In this document: one piece after another, positions 1 to 8,348 of the stretch
Numbering within the stretch: position 1 is the stretch's first letter
How the letters are laid out: the number at the start of each line of letters is the position of its first letter
Origin: Nocardia sp. BMG111209
GTDB taxonomy: Bacteria; Actinomycetota; Actinomycetes; Mycobacteriales; Mycobacteriaceae
NCBI RefSeq assembly: GCF_000381925.1
Contig: NZ_KB907307.1
Coordinates: forward strand, 1,116,001 to 1,180,000
DNA: 64,000 nucleotides
Direction of reading: 5' to 3'
Position numbers and translations under genes: made by a program
The notes under the pieces: model-generated
Told to the model about the DNA's origin: nothing
The model's input: only the letters and a program-made list of their open reading frames with translations
Databases searched by the model: none

Positions 1-710
1 TCGGGTACCGCGTCCAGGCGCGGTTCCTCCTGGACCACCCGCCACAGCATGCTGATCGAGTCGCCGTCGCCGAACGGGCCGGTGCCGCCGGCGGCGTACA
101 CGAGCAGGCCGCCGAGGGCGAACACGTCCGAGGGCGGTCCGACCGGCGGGTCGCCGGTGATCTGCTCGGGGCACATGTAGCCGGGGGAACCGATCACCTT
201 GCCGGTGGTGGTGAGGGCGCTGTCGTCGGCGGCGCGGGCGATCCCGAAGTCGATCACCTTCGGGCCGTCGATGGCCAGCAGCACGTTCGACGGTTTCAGG
301 TCGCGGTGGATCAGGCCGGTGGCGTGGATCTCGACCAGAGCGCGGGCCAGGCCCGCGGCCAGCGGCAACAGCGACGAATCCGGTAACGGCCCGTAGTTCT
401 CGACGGCCTCGCGCAGTGACAGGCCCGCGATGAAACCGGTGGCCAGCCACGGTCGGGCGGTGTCGACGTCGGCGTCGAGGACGGGCACGGTGTAGCGGCC
501 CTGGACGCGGCGCGCGGCGACGACCTCGCGGTGGAACCGGGTGCGGAACTCGGGGTCGTCGGACAGATCCGGGCGGACCACCTTCACCGCGACCGTGCGG
601 CCACCGCCGGTGCGGCCGAGGTAGACCCGTCCCATGCCGCCGACGCCGAGCACACCGAGTAATCGGTAGGGGCCGATGGCGGTCGGGTCGTCGGATTCCA
701 GCGGCCGCAT
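1..710 (-). CDS. Ser/Thr protein kinase, N-terminal part (runs off window edge)
   Basis: This is a Hanks-type (PknA/PknB-like) kinase that transfers phosphate from ATP to Ser/Thr of cytoplasmic targets. About 236 residues are visible. The glycine loop GVGGMGRVY is at residues 22-30, the ATP-binding Lys is K43 (VAVKVV), the catalytic loop HRDLKPSN starts at H135, and DFG is at 154-156. The activation segment ends with a GSPGYMCPEQ-type P+1 loop. All catalytic residues seen are intact. The ATG at 708-710 places the glycine loop at the usual distance from the N terminus. The C-terminal lobe and any membrane or sensor segment lie outside the window. Kinase remnants lie divergently just upstream. 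Confidence 0.93.
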   Translation of the reverse strand, partial: MRPLESDDPTAIGPYRLLGVLGVGGMGRVYLGRTGGGRTVAVKVVRPDLSDDPEFRTRFHREVVAARRVQGRYTVPVLDADVDTARPWLATGFIAGLSLREAVENYGPLPDSSLLPLAAGLARALVEIHATGLIHRDLKPSNVLLAIDGPKVIDFGIARAADDSALTTTGKVIGSPGYMCPEQITGDPPVGPPSDVFALGGLLVYAAGGTGPFGDGDSISMLWRVVQEEPRLDAVP

Positions 711-1268
711 GAGTGTTCGTCCTTCCGGTGTCCACGCCTCGGCGTCGCCGCCGATTGCCTGTGATCCCACACGAGTCGGCCGGGAATGCGCAACCCGGCG
801 AAAACCGCTGCCACTCCCCTCGTTTCGGCATCACCGTGCCGTGGTCCCGGCACCGGGGACATCGCGGGTATCGCGCGGGACGCAACACGCCGCGGGCCTG
901 GGGTGAGACGTGTCATAGCCGGTGATCCGGCACGACCGGAAACCGTCGAACGTCCGGCTCGCCATCGACGGCCCGAATCGGCGGCCCGACGATGATCGAC
1001 TTCGGGATCGCCCGGTGGTCGGCCGATCCGGACGGGCACAGCCGCGCGGTGTGCGAAACCGCCCTGCGGAACGCGGCACATCACGTCGGCTTGTCTCGGT
1101 GTGGCAGCGGCTCACTTCGCCGCGTACGAGTTCAGGCGGATCGTCGACACGGTGACCGGCTGGTGGGCAGCCGCCCTTCGAGGCAGCGCGGAGTCTCGGA
1201 GCAGCGCGGCGTCGGGGTGGTCGGCCGGTTCACCGCGGTGACGGCAACGATGAGTACGCCCGGTGCCT

Positions 1269-1346
1269 GACGAGTGCGCCCGATATCGACGGGTGCTCTC
1301 GGGTATCGACGAGTGCGCCCCGGCAACGACGAGTGCGCCCGATGTC
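1269..1346 (+). repeat. Four 19-20 bp tandem repeats
   Basis: Four consecutive units begin with GACGAGTGCGCCC or close variants, each 19-20 bp long. They sit in the decayed kinase region, upstream of the 48-bp repeats. They have no codon-phase constancy (lengths 19, 20, 20, 19), so they do not look like conserved coding repeats. Confidence 0.7.
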
Positions 1347-1464
1347 GGGGAGCGCTGGGGAGCCGTCGGTGCTGTGCGCGGGTGTTCGCGTGGCGTTGTA
1401 ACAGGTTGGGGTGCACGGCGATTCGACGGAGGTCAGGGGTAGCGCGCGGAATGGGGATGCCGAT

Positions 1465-1608
1465 GTCGGATCGACGGAGGTCACGGGGAGCAGGTCGAGC
1501 GGAGGTGCCGGTTCCGGATCAACGGAGATCGGTGGAAGCAGGTCGAGCGGGGGTGCCGCTTCCGGATCTACAGAGATTGAGGGAAGCGGGCCGGGCGGGG
1601 ATGTCGGT
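1465..1608 (+). repeat. Three 48-bp tandem repeats
   Basis: Three units start at 1465, 1513 and 1561. Units 2 and 3 open with TCCGGATC, and each unit contains a variant of GGAAGCAGGTCGAGCGG. The 48-bp period keeps the reading frame (16 residues per unit). It would encode a repetitive linker before the membrane segment of the decayed kinase. Confidence 0.75.
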
Positions 1609-1909
1609 GCCGGGTCGGCGGTTGGGGGCGGGTGGGGCGCGGACGCCGTGGTGGCGGATCGCGGTGGCGGCGTCCGCGGCGGTGTTGTTCGTGGTGGTCG
1701 GGTTGCTGGTGGCGTTCCGGGTGCCGCCTGCCGCGGCTCCGGCGCCGGATGAGCGGCCGATTGTGCCGTTGCCCGCGGTCACCTCGCTGTTGCCTGCGCC
1801 GCCGGTGGCCGGTGTGCCTGCGGATCGGCCGCAGCCGTGGTGAACGCGGCCGCAGCCGTGGGAAAGGGTTGCAGCCGTGGTGAAGAGGTTGCCCTCGGTC
1901 GCGTCGTGG

Positions 1910-2821
1910 TCAGCCGTGGTGACGGCGGTAGACGCGGGCGGCGCCGGGGTGCAGGGGTAGGTCGCTGGTGGCGATGAGGCTGCGGATGTCGAGGAATTGG
2001 GTGCCGGTGGCTTCGGTGGGGACCAGGCGGTCGGCGTGGGTGAGCAGGAGTTCGGTGAGGGCGGCGGCGGTGGCGGCGGGGAGGTCGGCGGTGGTGACCA
2101 GGAGGTTGGCGACGCCGATGGTGCGGATCGCGGGGGCGCCGGGGTAGGTGTCGGCGGCGATGACGACCAGGTCGTAGTAGTAGCCGTAGCGGTCGTGCAG
2201 GGCGCCGGCGAAGTCGCCGAGGTCCAGCAGGCGCAGGGTGTGCGGTACGTCGAGGACGGTGGTGGGGACGCCGCCGGCCCACAGCAGTGCGTCGGCGGTG
2301 CCGGTGGCGATGGCGGTGACCGCGTCCTGCAGTGGCAGATGGGTGACGGTGAGGTCGGTGCCGGGTTCCAGGCCGGCGATGCGCAGGATCCGTTCGCCGG
2401 TGAAGGTGGCGCCGGAGCCGGGAGCGCCGAGGCTGATGCGGGTGCCGCGCAGGTCGGCGACGGTGTGCAGGTCGGAGTCGGCGCCGACGGCCAGTTGCAG
2501 GTAGTTCTCGTAGACGCGGCCGATGGCGAGCAGGTGGTCGGGACGGTCGGCGACGGTGTCGGTGAGGGTGAGGGCGGCCTCGGCGTCGCCGCGGGTCAGC
2601 AGGTCCAGGTTGGCCACCGATCCGGTGGTGGTGACCGGTTGGATGCGCAGGGTGCCGGCGTCGGCGGCCGCGGCGGCCAGCAGCAGGCTGAACGCGTGGT
2701 AGAAGCCGCCGACCTCGCCGGCGGCCAGCCGGATCAGCGGTGGGCCGCCGCCGGTGCAGCCGGTGGCGGCGAGGGCCGCGGCGGTGGCGGCCGCGCCGAG
2801 GAAGGTGCGGCGGCCGATCAT
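1910..2821 (-). CDS. TAXI-family TRAP transporter solute-binding lipoprotein
   Basis: This is a periplasmic-type binding protein of the TAXI family, which in other bacteria delivers organic acids or similar solutes to TRAP permeases or acts as a sensor partner. The N terminus has a twin-Arg GRRTFLG motif, a hydrophobic core and an ATGC lipobox-like site, so export as a lipoprotein is likely. Typical family stretches follow (GEVGGFYHAF, then GSVANLDLL, later GAPGSGATFTGERIL). The chosen ATG (2819-2821) gives a clean signal peptide. An in-frame ATG at 2846-2848 would add nine residues that duplicate the start. No TRAP membrane subunit is nearby. The gene lies downstream of a two-component system on the same strand, which suggests a solute-sensing role. 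Confidence 0.82.
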   Translation of the reverse strand: MIGRRTFLGAAATAAALAATGCTGGGPPLIRLAAGEVGGFYHAFSLLLAAAAADAGTLRIQPVTTTGSVANLDLLTRGDAEAALTLTDTVADRPDHLLAIGRVYENYLQLAVGADSDLHTVADLRGTRISLGAPGSGATFTGERILRIAGLEPGTDLTVTHLPLQDAVTAIATGTADALLWAGGVPTTVLDVPHTLRLLDLGDFAGALHDRYGYYYDLVVIAADTYPGAPAIRTIGVANLLVTTADLPAATAAALTELLLTHADRLVPTEATGTQFLDIRSLIATSDLPLHPGAARVYRRHHG

Positions 2822-2868
2822 GCCGACGTCCGGGTGGCGGCCGATCATGCGGCGTCCCGGCTCTGCCC

Positions 2869-3113
2869 GATCGTGCCGGTGCTTCGGCGATTCATGATCG
2901 TGCCGGTGTCCCGGCGGTTCACGTTCATGCCGGTCCCCCGGCGGTGGGGCCGATCGTGCCGGTCCCCCAGCGGTTCACGATCGTGCCGGTGCTTCGGGCG
3001 GTTCACGTTCATGCCGGTCCCCCCGCGGTGGGGCCGATCATGCCGGTCCCCCAGCAATTCACGATCATGCCGGTGCCCCGGCGGTGCCCGGTCATGCCGG
3101 TGCCCCGGCGGGG
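2869..3113. repeat. About nine imperfect 27-bp tandem repeats
   Basis: Units of about 27 bp are built on GATCRTGCCGGTSYCCCGGC followed by GGTTCAC or GGTGGGG. They run head to tail between the histidine kinase and TAXI genes. The last unit covers the kinase stop codon at 3092-3094. Substitutions concentrate at a few positions (ATCGTG or ATCATG or TTCATG), so the array is old or under weak constraint. There are no unique spacers, so it is not a CRISPR array. Confidence 0.85.
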
Positions 3114-4504
3114 AGTTCGACGATCACCGACAGGCCGTGGGGGTGTACCGGTGCGACGGTCAGGCGGCCGCGGCGGGCGTTGACCAGGGCGGTGGCGATC
3201 GGCAGGCCCAGTCCGGAGCCGCCGGTGGTGGCGGTGGTGCCACGGTAGAAACGGGTGGTGAGGCGGTCCAGTTCGGTGGCGGGTACGCCGATTCCGGTGT
3301 CGGTGACGGTGAGGGTGACGCGGTCGCCGGTGTCGCGGACCCGCAGCACGGTGGTGGCGCCGGGGCCGGCGTAGCGGCAGGCGTTGCTGAGGGCGACGTC
3401 GAGGATCTGGGCCAGCACGTCGGCGGGGATCGCGGTGTCGACCGGCCGGTCGGGGGTGTCGGCGGTGAGGGTGAGGCCGGCGTGTTCGAAGGCGGTGTGC
3501 CAGGCGTCGACGCGGTCGGCGGCGACCTGTCCGGCGTCGCAGGCGGATTCGGCGCCACCGGTGGGGTCGAAGTCGGTGGCGCCCTCGGCGACGGCGAGGG
3601 TGAGCAGGCCGTCGAGCAGTCCGGTGAGGCGTTCGGCCTCGGCGGTGGCGCCGCGGAAGGTGGCCGCGGATCCGGCCGGGATCGCCGGTTCCAGCGAGTC
3701 GAGCCGGATGATCAACGCGGCCAATGGATTACGCATCGCGTGCGCGGTGTCGGCGACGAGCTGGCGTTGGGCGGCGGTGGCGCCGGCGACGGCCAGGGCC
3801 ATGGCGTCGAAGGATTCGGCGACGGCCCGGATCTCGGCGGGGCCGCCGTGGCGGCGGGTCATCGTCGCCTCCCGGGTGGTGTCGCGTGCGGTGGGGAGGG
3901 TGGCGGTGAGCGCGGCGACCGCGGTGGACAGTTCGGCCAGCGGGCGCAGCACCCAGCGGGCCAGTCCGAGGGCGAGGGTGGTGAACAGCACCATCGCCGC
4001 CAGTGCGCCGGCGGCGACGATGTCCCAGGTGCGGACGATGTCGGCGCGGGCGTCGGCGGTGGACGCCTCGATCACCACCGCGCCGTCGACCTGGACGCCG
4101 CTGCCCATCGGGCGGGCGATGACGACGGTGGCCGGGCTCCACGGCATCAGTTGCGGGACCGTCGCCGGGTACTGGTTGCGGCGGGCGGCGGCCAGGGCGG
4201 TCTGGACCCCGGTGGCGGTGGGGTCGACGCCGATGCCGGCGACGGTGGCGCCGCGGGCGTCGACGACGAGAACGTTCTCCGCGTACAGCTGGTGGTAGCG
4301 GTCGATCTCCATGGCCAGGGCCCGGTTGTCGCCGGTGGTGGTGGCCGCGCCGGCGAGGGTGGCGAACCAGTCGGCGTCGCCGGAGCGGCCGAGGACCAGT
4401 TGCTGGGTGCGGCTGGTGGCGGCGATCGAGCACAACGGCACCGCGAAGGCCAGTACCGCGATGGTCGCGAAGACGGTCAGGGCCGCCAGCAGGCGTCGCC
4501 GCAT
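3092..4504 (-). CDS. Two-component sensor histidine kinase
   Basis: This is a membrane histidine kinase of 470 residues. A first membrane helix lies at about residues 5-27, then an extracellular sensor region, then a second helix at about 160-185 and a HAMP linker. The dimerisation/phosphoacceptor helix carries H255 (DTAHAMRNPLAAL). The ATPase domain has an N box (NACRYAG), a G1-type DTGIGVP, and GGSGLGLPIA. It starts 4 bp after the response regulator stop, so the two form one operon. The downstream TAXI binding protein may present the ligand. The stop codon lies inside the 27-bp repeat array, so the extreme C terminus is repeat-derived. Confidence 0.93.
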   Translation of the reverse strand: MRRRLLAALTVFATIAVLAFAVPLCSIAATSRTQQLVLGRSGDADWFATLAGAATTTGDNRALAMEIDRYHQLYAENVLVVDARGATVAGIGVDPTATGVQTALAAARRNQYPATVPQLMPWSPATVVIARPMGSGVQVDGAVVIEASTADARADIVRTWDIVAAGALAAMVLFTTLALGLARWVLRPLAELSTAVAALTATLPTARDTTREATMTRRHGGPAEIRAVAESFDAMALAVAGATAAQRQLVADTAHAMRNPLAALIIRLDSLEPAIPAGSAATFRGATAEAERLTGLLDGLLTLAVAEGATDFDPTGGAESACDAGQVAADRVDAWHTAFEHAGLTLTADTPDRPVDTAIPADVLAQILDVALSNACRYAGPGATTVLRVRDTGDRVTLTVTDTGIGVPATELDRLTTRFYRGTTATTGGSGLGLPIATALVNARRGRLTVAPVHPHGLSVIVELPAGAPA

Positions 4505-4508
4505 CCGG

Positions 4509-5168
4509 TCACTGTCCCCAGCGGTAGCCGTAGCCGCGGATGGTGGTGATCAGGCCGGGGCGGTCGAGTTTGTGGCGCAGGCCGGTCATGTGGACGTCGA
4601 GGCTGCGGGAGACGGCGACGAACGCGTCGCCCCAGATGCGGTCCATCAGTTGCTGGCGGCTGACCGCGGCGCCGGGCCGTTCGACCAGGGCGGCGACGAT
4701 GTCGAATTCCTTGGCGGTCAACGCGATCGGTACACCGGCGACCTCGACGCGGCGGGCGGCCAGGTCGACGCGGACGTCGCCGGTCGCCACGATCTGCGGG
4801 GGTGGCTGGGTCGCGGCGGCGGCGCGGCGGGTGACGGTGTCCAGGCGGGCCAGCAGTTCGGCGATGCGCGGGGGTTTGATCAGGTAGTCGTCGGCGCCGC
4901 CGCGCAGGCCGCGGACGATGGATCGTTCGTCGCTGCGGGCGGTGAGGACGAGCACGGGGATGTCGCTGACCTCGCGCAGCCGGCGCAGTACCTGCTGGCC
5001 GTCGGCGTCGGGCAGGCCGAGGTCGAGGATCACCGCGTCGTAGCCGCGGTGCGAGGTGAGCAGGTCCGCGCCGCGGCGCATCCGGTCGGCGTGGTGGCCG
5101 CGCGAGGACAGGGCCTCCACCAGAGCATCGCCCACACCATCGTCGTCCTCGACCACTGCCAACCGCAC
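4509..5168 (-). CDS. OmpR/PhoB-type response regulator
   Basis: This DNA-binding response regulator of 219 residues pairs with the kinase that follows it. The receiver domain opens with LAVVEDDD, the phosphoacceptor is D49 (ILDLGLPD), and the switch residues T and K are in VLTARS and LIKPPR. The C-terminal winged helix ends with the usual TIRGYGYRW. The GTG at 5166-5168 was chosen because the receiver begins two residues later. No clear ribosome site is seen, and open frame continues upstream, so the start is uncertain by a few codons. It is divergent from the APC permease, which could be a target. Confidence 0.9.
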   Translation of the reverse strand: MRLAVVEDDDGVGDALVEALSSRGHHADRMRRGADLLTSHRGYDAVILDLGLPDADGQQVLRRLREVSDIPVLVLTARSDERSIVRGLRGGADDYLIKPPRIAELLARLDTVTRRAAAATQPPPQIVATGDVRVDLAARRVEVAGVPIALTAKEFDIVAALVERPGAAVSRQQLMDRIWGDAFVAVSRSLDVHMTGLRHKLDRPGLITTIRGYGYRWGQ

Positions 5169-5391
5169 GGGGTGATTGTCCAGGAACGGGTGTTCGCCGG
5201 ATCCGGGGGGTGCGGGTGTTAAGAAACCGTCAGGAATGCGGGCGCTGTGACGGGCCGGATGCACGGAAAACGTCAGGATCAGGCGGTTGACCGCCGATAT
5301 CGGTGGATCCGATGGTGGTTTCGGGGCGCTACATTGACCCCGGCGCCGCCGACTGCCGGCGGTCGCCGGACCTGCGAGGGGGATTGAGCAC

Positions 5392-7353
5392 GTGACCACG
5401 ACCGCCGCACGGCGTCGCCGCTCCGGTTTCTCCGAGTGGCTGTTGGAGGGCGCCGGCGACGATCGCTATTCGCCGCATCCGGGCCCGATGGTGAAGACCG
5501 GTCATTCCCCGCATCAGCGGTCGTGGTGGCAGGTGATGTGCCTGACCGGTGTCGACTATTTCTCCACCCTGGGTTATCAGCCGGGGATCGCGGCGCTGGC
5601 CGCGGGGGTGTTGTCGCCGCTGGCGACGCTGGTGCTGGTGGCGTTGACGCTGCTGGGTGCGTTGCCGGTGTATCGGCGGGTGGCCGGGGAGAGCCCGCAC
5701 GGGGGTGGGTCGCTGGCGATGTTCGCCGATATCCTCGGCCGCTGGACCGGGAAGCTGTTCATTCTGGTGCTGCTCGGGTTCGCGGCCACCGATTTCGTGA
5801 TCACGATGACCCTGTCGGCGGCCGACGGCGCCGCGCACATCGTGGAGAACCCGTTCGTGCCCAGTGCGTTGCACGGCCACACCATGGTGATAACGCTGGT
5901 GTTGCTGGCTTTGCTGGCGGCGATCTTCCTGAAGGGGTTCGCGGAGGCGATCGGTATCGCGGTCGTGCTGGTGGGCCTGTATCTGGCGTTGAACGCGGTG
6001 GTCGCGGTGGTCGGGTTGTGGCAGGTGTTCACTGCGTCGCATCTGGTGGTGGACTGGGGGCATGCGATGACCGCGCAGCACGGCAGCGTGTTCGCGATGA
6101 TCGGGGTGTCGCTGCTGGTGTTCCCGAAGCTGGCGCTGGGCCTGTCCGGGTTCGAGACCGGGGTGGCGGTGATGCCGCAGATCAAGAGCGCGCCCGGCGA
6201 GTCCGAGGCCGATCCGGTCACCCGGATCGCCGGGACGCGGATGCTGCTGACCACCGCCGCGGTGATCATGAGCGTCTTCCTGCTGATCACCAGTTTCATC
6301 ACCGTGGTGCTGATCCCGGCGAAGGAGTTCGACGCCGGTGGGCAGGCCAACGGGCGGGCGCTGGCGTATCTGGCGCACCGGTATCTCGGTGACGGGTTCG
6401 GCACGGTGTACGACGTGTCGACGATCGCGATCCTGTGGTTCGCCGGCGCGTCGGCGATGGCGGGGCTGCTGAATCTGGTGCCGCGGTATCTGCCCCGGTA
6501 CGGGATGGCGCCGGAGTGGGCGCGGACCACCCGGCCGCTGGTGCTGGTGTTCGCGGTGATCGCGTTCGGGATCACCTGGTATTTCCGGGCCGATGTCGAC
6601 GCGCAGGGCGGTGCGTACGCGACCGGTGTGCTGGTGCTGATCACCTCCGCGGCGATCGCGGTGACGTTGTCGGCGGCCCGGAAACGGCAGCGGCTGCGGG
6701 TGGTCGGGTTCGGGCTGGTGGCGGCGGTGTTCGTGTACACGACGATCCTGAACATCTTCGAGCGGCCCGAGGGGGTGCAGCTGGCGTCGCTGTTCGTGCT
6801 GGCGATCATCGTGGTGTCGCTGGTGTCGCGGGTGCGGCGCGCGTTCGAGTTGCGGGCGATCGAGGTGACCTTCGACGACAAGGCCGCGTTCCTGATCGAC
6901 AAGATCGCCGCGCACGGCGCGATCCGGATCGTCACCCACGATCTGGAGGAGTATCGGCGGCCGGAGGAGTACCGGGAGAAGGAGGCCGCGCAGCGGCTGG
7001 AATCGCACATCCCGGCCAAGGAACCGATCCTGTTCCTGGAGGTGGTGGTGCAGGACGCGTCGGAATTCTCCACCGATCTGCATGTGACCGCCGTCGAGCT
7101 GGACTGTTACAAGATCCTGTCGGTGGACGCGGCGGCGATCCCGAACTCGATCGCGGCGATCCTGCTGGCCATCCGTGACCGCACCGGGCTGATCCCGCAC
7201 GTGTATTTCGAATGGACCGAAGGCAATCCGCTGGCGAACCTGCTGAAGTTCCTGTTCGTCGGTGAGGGTGAGGTCGCTCCCGTGACGCGGGAGATCCTGC
7301 GCCGCGCGGTCCCGGACATCGCCGAACGGCCGCACGTGCACGTCGACAGCTGA
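5392..7353 (+). CDS. APC-superfamily amino acid permease
   Basis: This large integral membrane transporter has 653 residues. The N-terminal segment has the APC signature region [12 protein letters not shown] and about twelve hydrophobic helices up to roughly residue 480. A soluble C-terminal domain of about 170 residues follows (from VTFDDKAAF to HVHVDS). Such proteins import amino acids or related solutes with protons. The GTG start at 5392 has a GAGGGGG ribosome site about 8 bases upstream. It is divergent from the TAXI-linked two-component operon. A strong hairpin follows the stop. The substrate cannot be told from sequence. Confidence 0.88.
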   Translation: MTTTAARRRRSGFSEWLLEGAGDDRYSPHPGPMVKTGHSPHQRSWWQVMCLTGVDYFSTLGYQPGIAALAAGVLSPLATLVLVALTLLGALPVYRRVAGESPHGGGSLAMFADILGRWTGKLFILVLLGFAATDFVITMTLSAADGAAHIVENPFVPSALHGHTMVITLVLLALLAAIFLKGFAEAIGIAVVLVGLYLALNAVVAVVGLWQVFTASHLVVDWGHAMTAQHGSVFAMIGVSLLVFPKLALGLSGFETGVAVMPQIKSAPGESEADPVTRIAGTRMLLTTAAVIMSVFLLITSFITVVLIPAKEFDAGGQANGRALAYLAHRYLGDGFGTVYDVSTIAILWFAGASAMAGLLNLVPRYLPRYGMAPEWARTTRPLVLVFAVIAFGITWYFRADVDAQGGAYATGVLVLITSAAIAVTLSAARKRQRLRVVGFGLVAAVFVYTTILNIFERPEGVQLASLFVLAIIVVSLVSRVRRAFELRAIEVTFDDKAAFLIDKIAAHGAIRIVTHDLEEYRRPEEYREKEAAQRLESHIPAKEPILFLEVVVQDASEFSTDLHVTAVELDCYKILSVDAAAIPNSIAAILLAIRDRTGLIPHVYFEWTEGNPLANLLKFLFVGEGEVAPVTREILRRAVPDIAERPHVHVDS

Positions 7354-7369
7354 GCGACGGGATGGTCCC

Positions 7370-7402
7370 GATGCCGCGTGGCCGAGTGGGCCGCGCGGCA
7401 TC
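7370..7402 (+). terminator. Hairpin terminator after APC permease
   Basis: A stem of about 14 bp, GATGCCGCGTGGCC paired with GGCCGCGCGGCATC (one G-T pair), has a short GAGTG-type loop. It lies 17 bases past the permease stop and ahead of the arsR-type promoter. Confidence 0.6.
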
Positions 7403-7442
7403 GCCGTTTCCGGGGGCGTTTCCCTCTTCCCCAACCCCATCG

Positions 7443-7458
7443 GTAAGTCTACACTTAC
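7443..7458 (+). promoter_or_regulatory. ArsR-type operator overlapping a leaderless promoter
   Basis: GTAAGT and ACTTAC form a perfect 6-bp inverted repeat with a 4-bp spacer. A third ACTTAC half-site is at 7471-7476. The inverted repeat overlaps a TACACT -10 element (7450-7455), 8 bases before the GTG start. The mRNA is therefore probably leaderless and autorepressed. Confidence 0.6.
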
Positions 7459-7463
7459 GGTTC

Positions 7464-7808
7464 GTGGGGACTTACCAAGCGGAGGCGCTCGACGCGCTCG
7501 GCGACCCGACCCGGCGCGCGATCTTCGAACGCCTGGGCCGGGGACCGTGCGCGGTCGGGGAACTGGCCGCGGAACTGCCCGTCAGCAGGCCCGCGGTCTC
7601 CCAGCACCTCAAGGTCCTGGAGAAGGCCGGGCTGGTGACCTGCACCGCCGTCGGCACCCGCCGCGTCTACCGGCTCGACCCGCGCGGCATCGACGCCCTG
7701 CGCGCGTACTTCACCCACTTCTGGTCGACAGCCATGTCGGCCTACCGCGACCAGGTGCACCGGCAGACCCGCACCGGCACACCGGCAACCGAACAGGAGC
7801 AACCATGA
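7464..7808 (+). CDS. ArsR/SmtB-family transcriptional repressor
   Basis: This winged-helix regulator has 114 residues. The start of the fold reads LDALGDPTRRAIFERL and the recognition helix region is PVSRPAVSQHLKVLEKAGLV. There is no cysteine or histidine cluster typical of metal sensors, so it belongs to the SRPBCC-linked ArsR group that senses other signals. The GTG at 7464 is preferred because it sits just after the -10 element and operator; upstream open frame overlaps that operator. The stop overlaps the next ATG (ATGA), so the two genes are translationally coupled. Confidence 0.9.
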   Translation: MGTYQAEALDALGDPTRRAIFERLGRGPCAVGELAAELPVSRPAVSQHLKVLEKAGLVTCTAVGTRRVYRLDPRGIDALRAYFTHFWSTAMSAYRDQVHRQTRTGTPATEQEQP

Positions 7809-8329
7809 CCCAGCACACCGCCGACTCCACCGGCACCGACAGCGCCGCACCGGCCGACAGCGCCGCCGTGCGGGTGGAACTCACCGTCGACGCGGGCGCG
7901 GACACCGCCTTCGACGTGTTCACCACCGGTATGGACAGCTGGTGGCCGCGCGGCCACCACATCGGCTCCGGGCCGCTGGCCGAGGTCGTCGTCGAAGCAC
8001 ACACCGGCGGGCGGCTCTACGGCCGCGAGGAGGACGGCACCGAATGCCCCTGGGGCCGCGTGCTGGTCTGGGACCGGCCCACCCACTTCGCGTTCAGCTG
8101 GGACATCTCCCTGGACTGGCAGTTCCAGCCCGACCAGGCACTGACCAGCCGCGTCGACGTCACCTTCACCCCGGTCGACGACGGCCACACCACCGTCACC
8201 CTCGTGCACTCCGAACTCGACCGCCACGGCGACGGCTGGGAAACCATGCGCGACTCGATCGCCTCCCCCGGCGGCTGGCCCATGATCCACGACAACTACG
8301 CGCACGCCGCGCGCGCCGCCGCGGCCTGA
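7805..8329 (+). CDS. SRPBCC (AHSA1-like) domain protein
   Basis: This single-domain protein of the START/SRPBCC fold has 174 residues. After a 20-residue polar leader comes the AHSA1-type pattern AFDVFTTGMDSWWPRGHH, then GGRLYGREEDGTE and GWPMIHDNYA at the end. The fold binds hydrophobic ligands in a central cavity, and this group is usually encoded with an ArsR repressor, as here. The real ligand is unknown. The ATG overlaps the regulator stop by four bases. It converges on mshC with a 19-bp gap and no visible terminator. Confidence 0.88.
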   Translation: MTQHTADSTGTDSAAPADSAAVRVELTVDAGADTAFDVFTTGMDSWWPRGHHIGSGPLAEVVVEAHTGGRLYGREEDGTECPWGRVLVWDRPTHFAFSWDISLDWQFQPDQALTSRVDVTFTPVDDGHTTVTLVHSELDRHGDGWETMRDSIASPGGWPMIHDNYAHAARAAAA

Positions 8330-8348
8330 ACCCGCGAAACCCGGCCGC

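Larger units (their letters stand above)
931..1843 (+). pseudogene. Decayed Ser/Thr kinase remnant with tail-like membrane segment
   Basis: A broken kinase catalytic core can be read in two frames. At 931-975 the frame gives HDRKPSNVRLAIDGP, a damaged HRDLKPSN loop. From 992 another frame gives MIDFGIARWSADPDG, the DFG region. Both resemble the intact kinase at the left edge. No glycine loop or ATP-binding Lys remains. A third frame ending at 1843 contains a three-unit repeat, a basic WWR, a hydrophobic stretch of about 23 residues (1655-1723) and a Pro/Ala-rich tail. That is the usual juxtamembrane, membrane and extracellular layout of actinobacterial receptor kinases. I infer one gene broken by frameshifts and deletions. 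The 1274-1843 part could instead be an independent small membrane protein. Confidence 0.5.

Noticed and set aside
1411..1752. A Gly/Ser-rich open frame resembling a PGRS-like protein across the 48-bp repeats.
   Set aside because: No PE-like N terminus or ribosome site is present. The frame that ends at 1843 carries the membrane segment and fits the kinase-tail reading better.
2869..3113. Repeated units that at first glance resemble a CRISPR array.
   Set aside because: The units are contiguous with no unique spacers, and no cas genes are present.
1997..4549. An open frame of 850 codons on the plus strand, Gly/Val-rich, opposite the TAXI and kinase genes.
   Set aside because: It runs antisense to two genes with clear conserved domains and its composition is what high-GC third positions give on the opposite strand.
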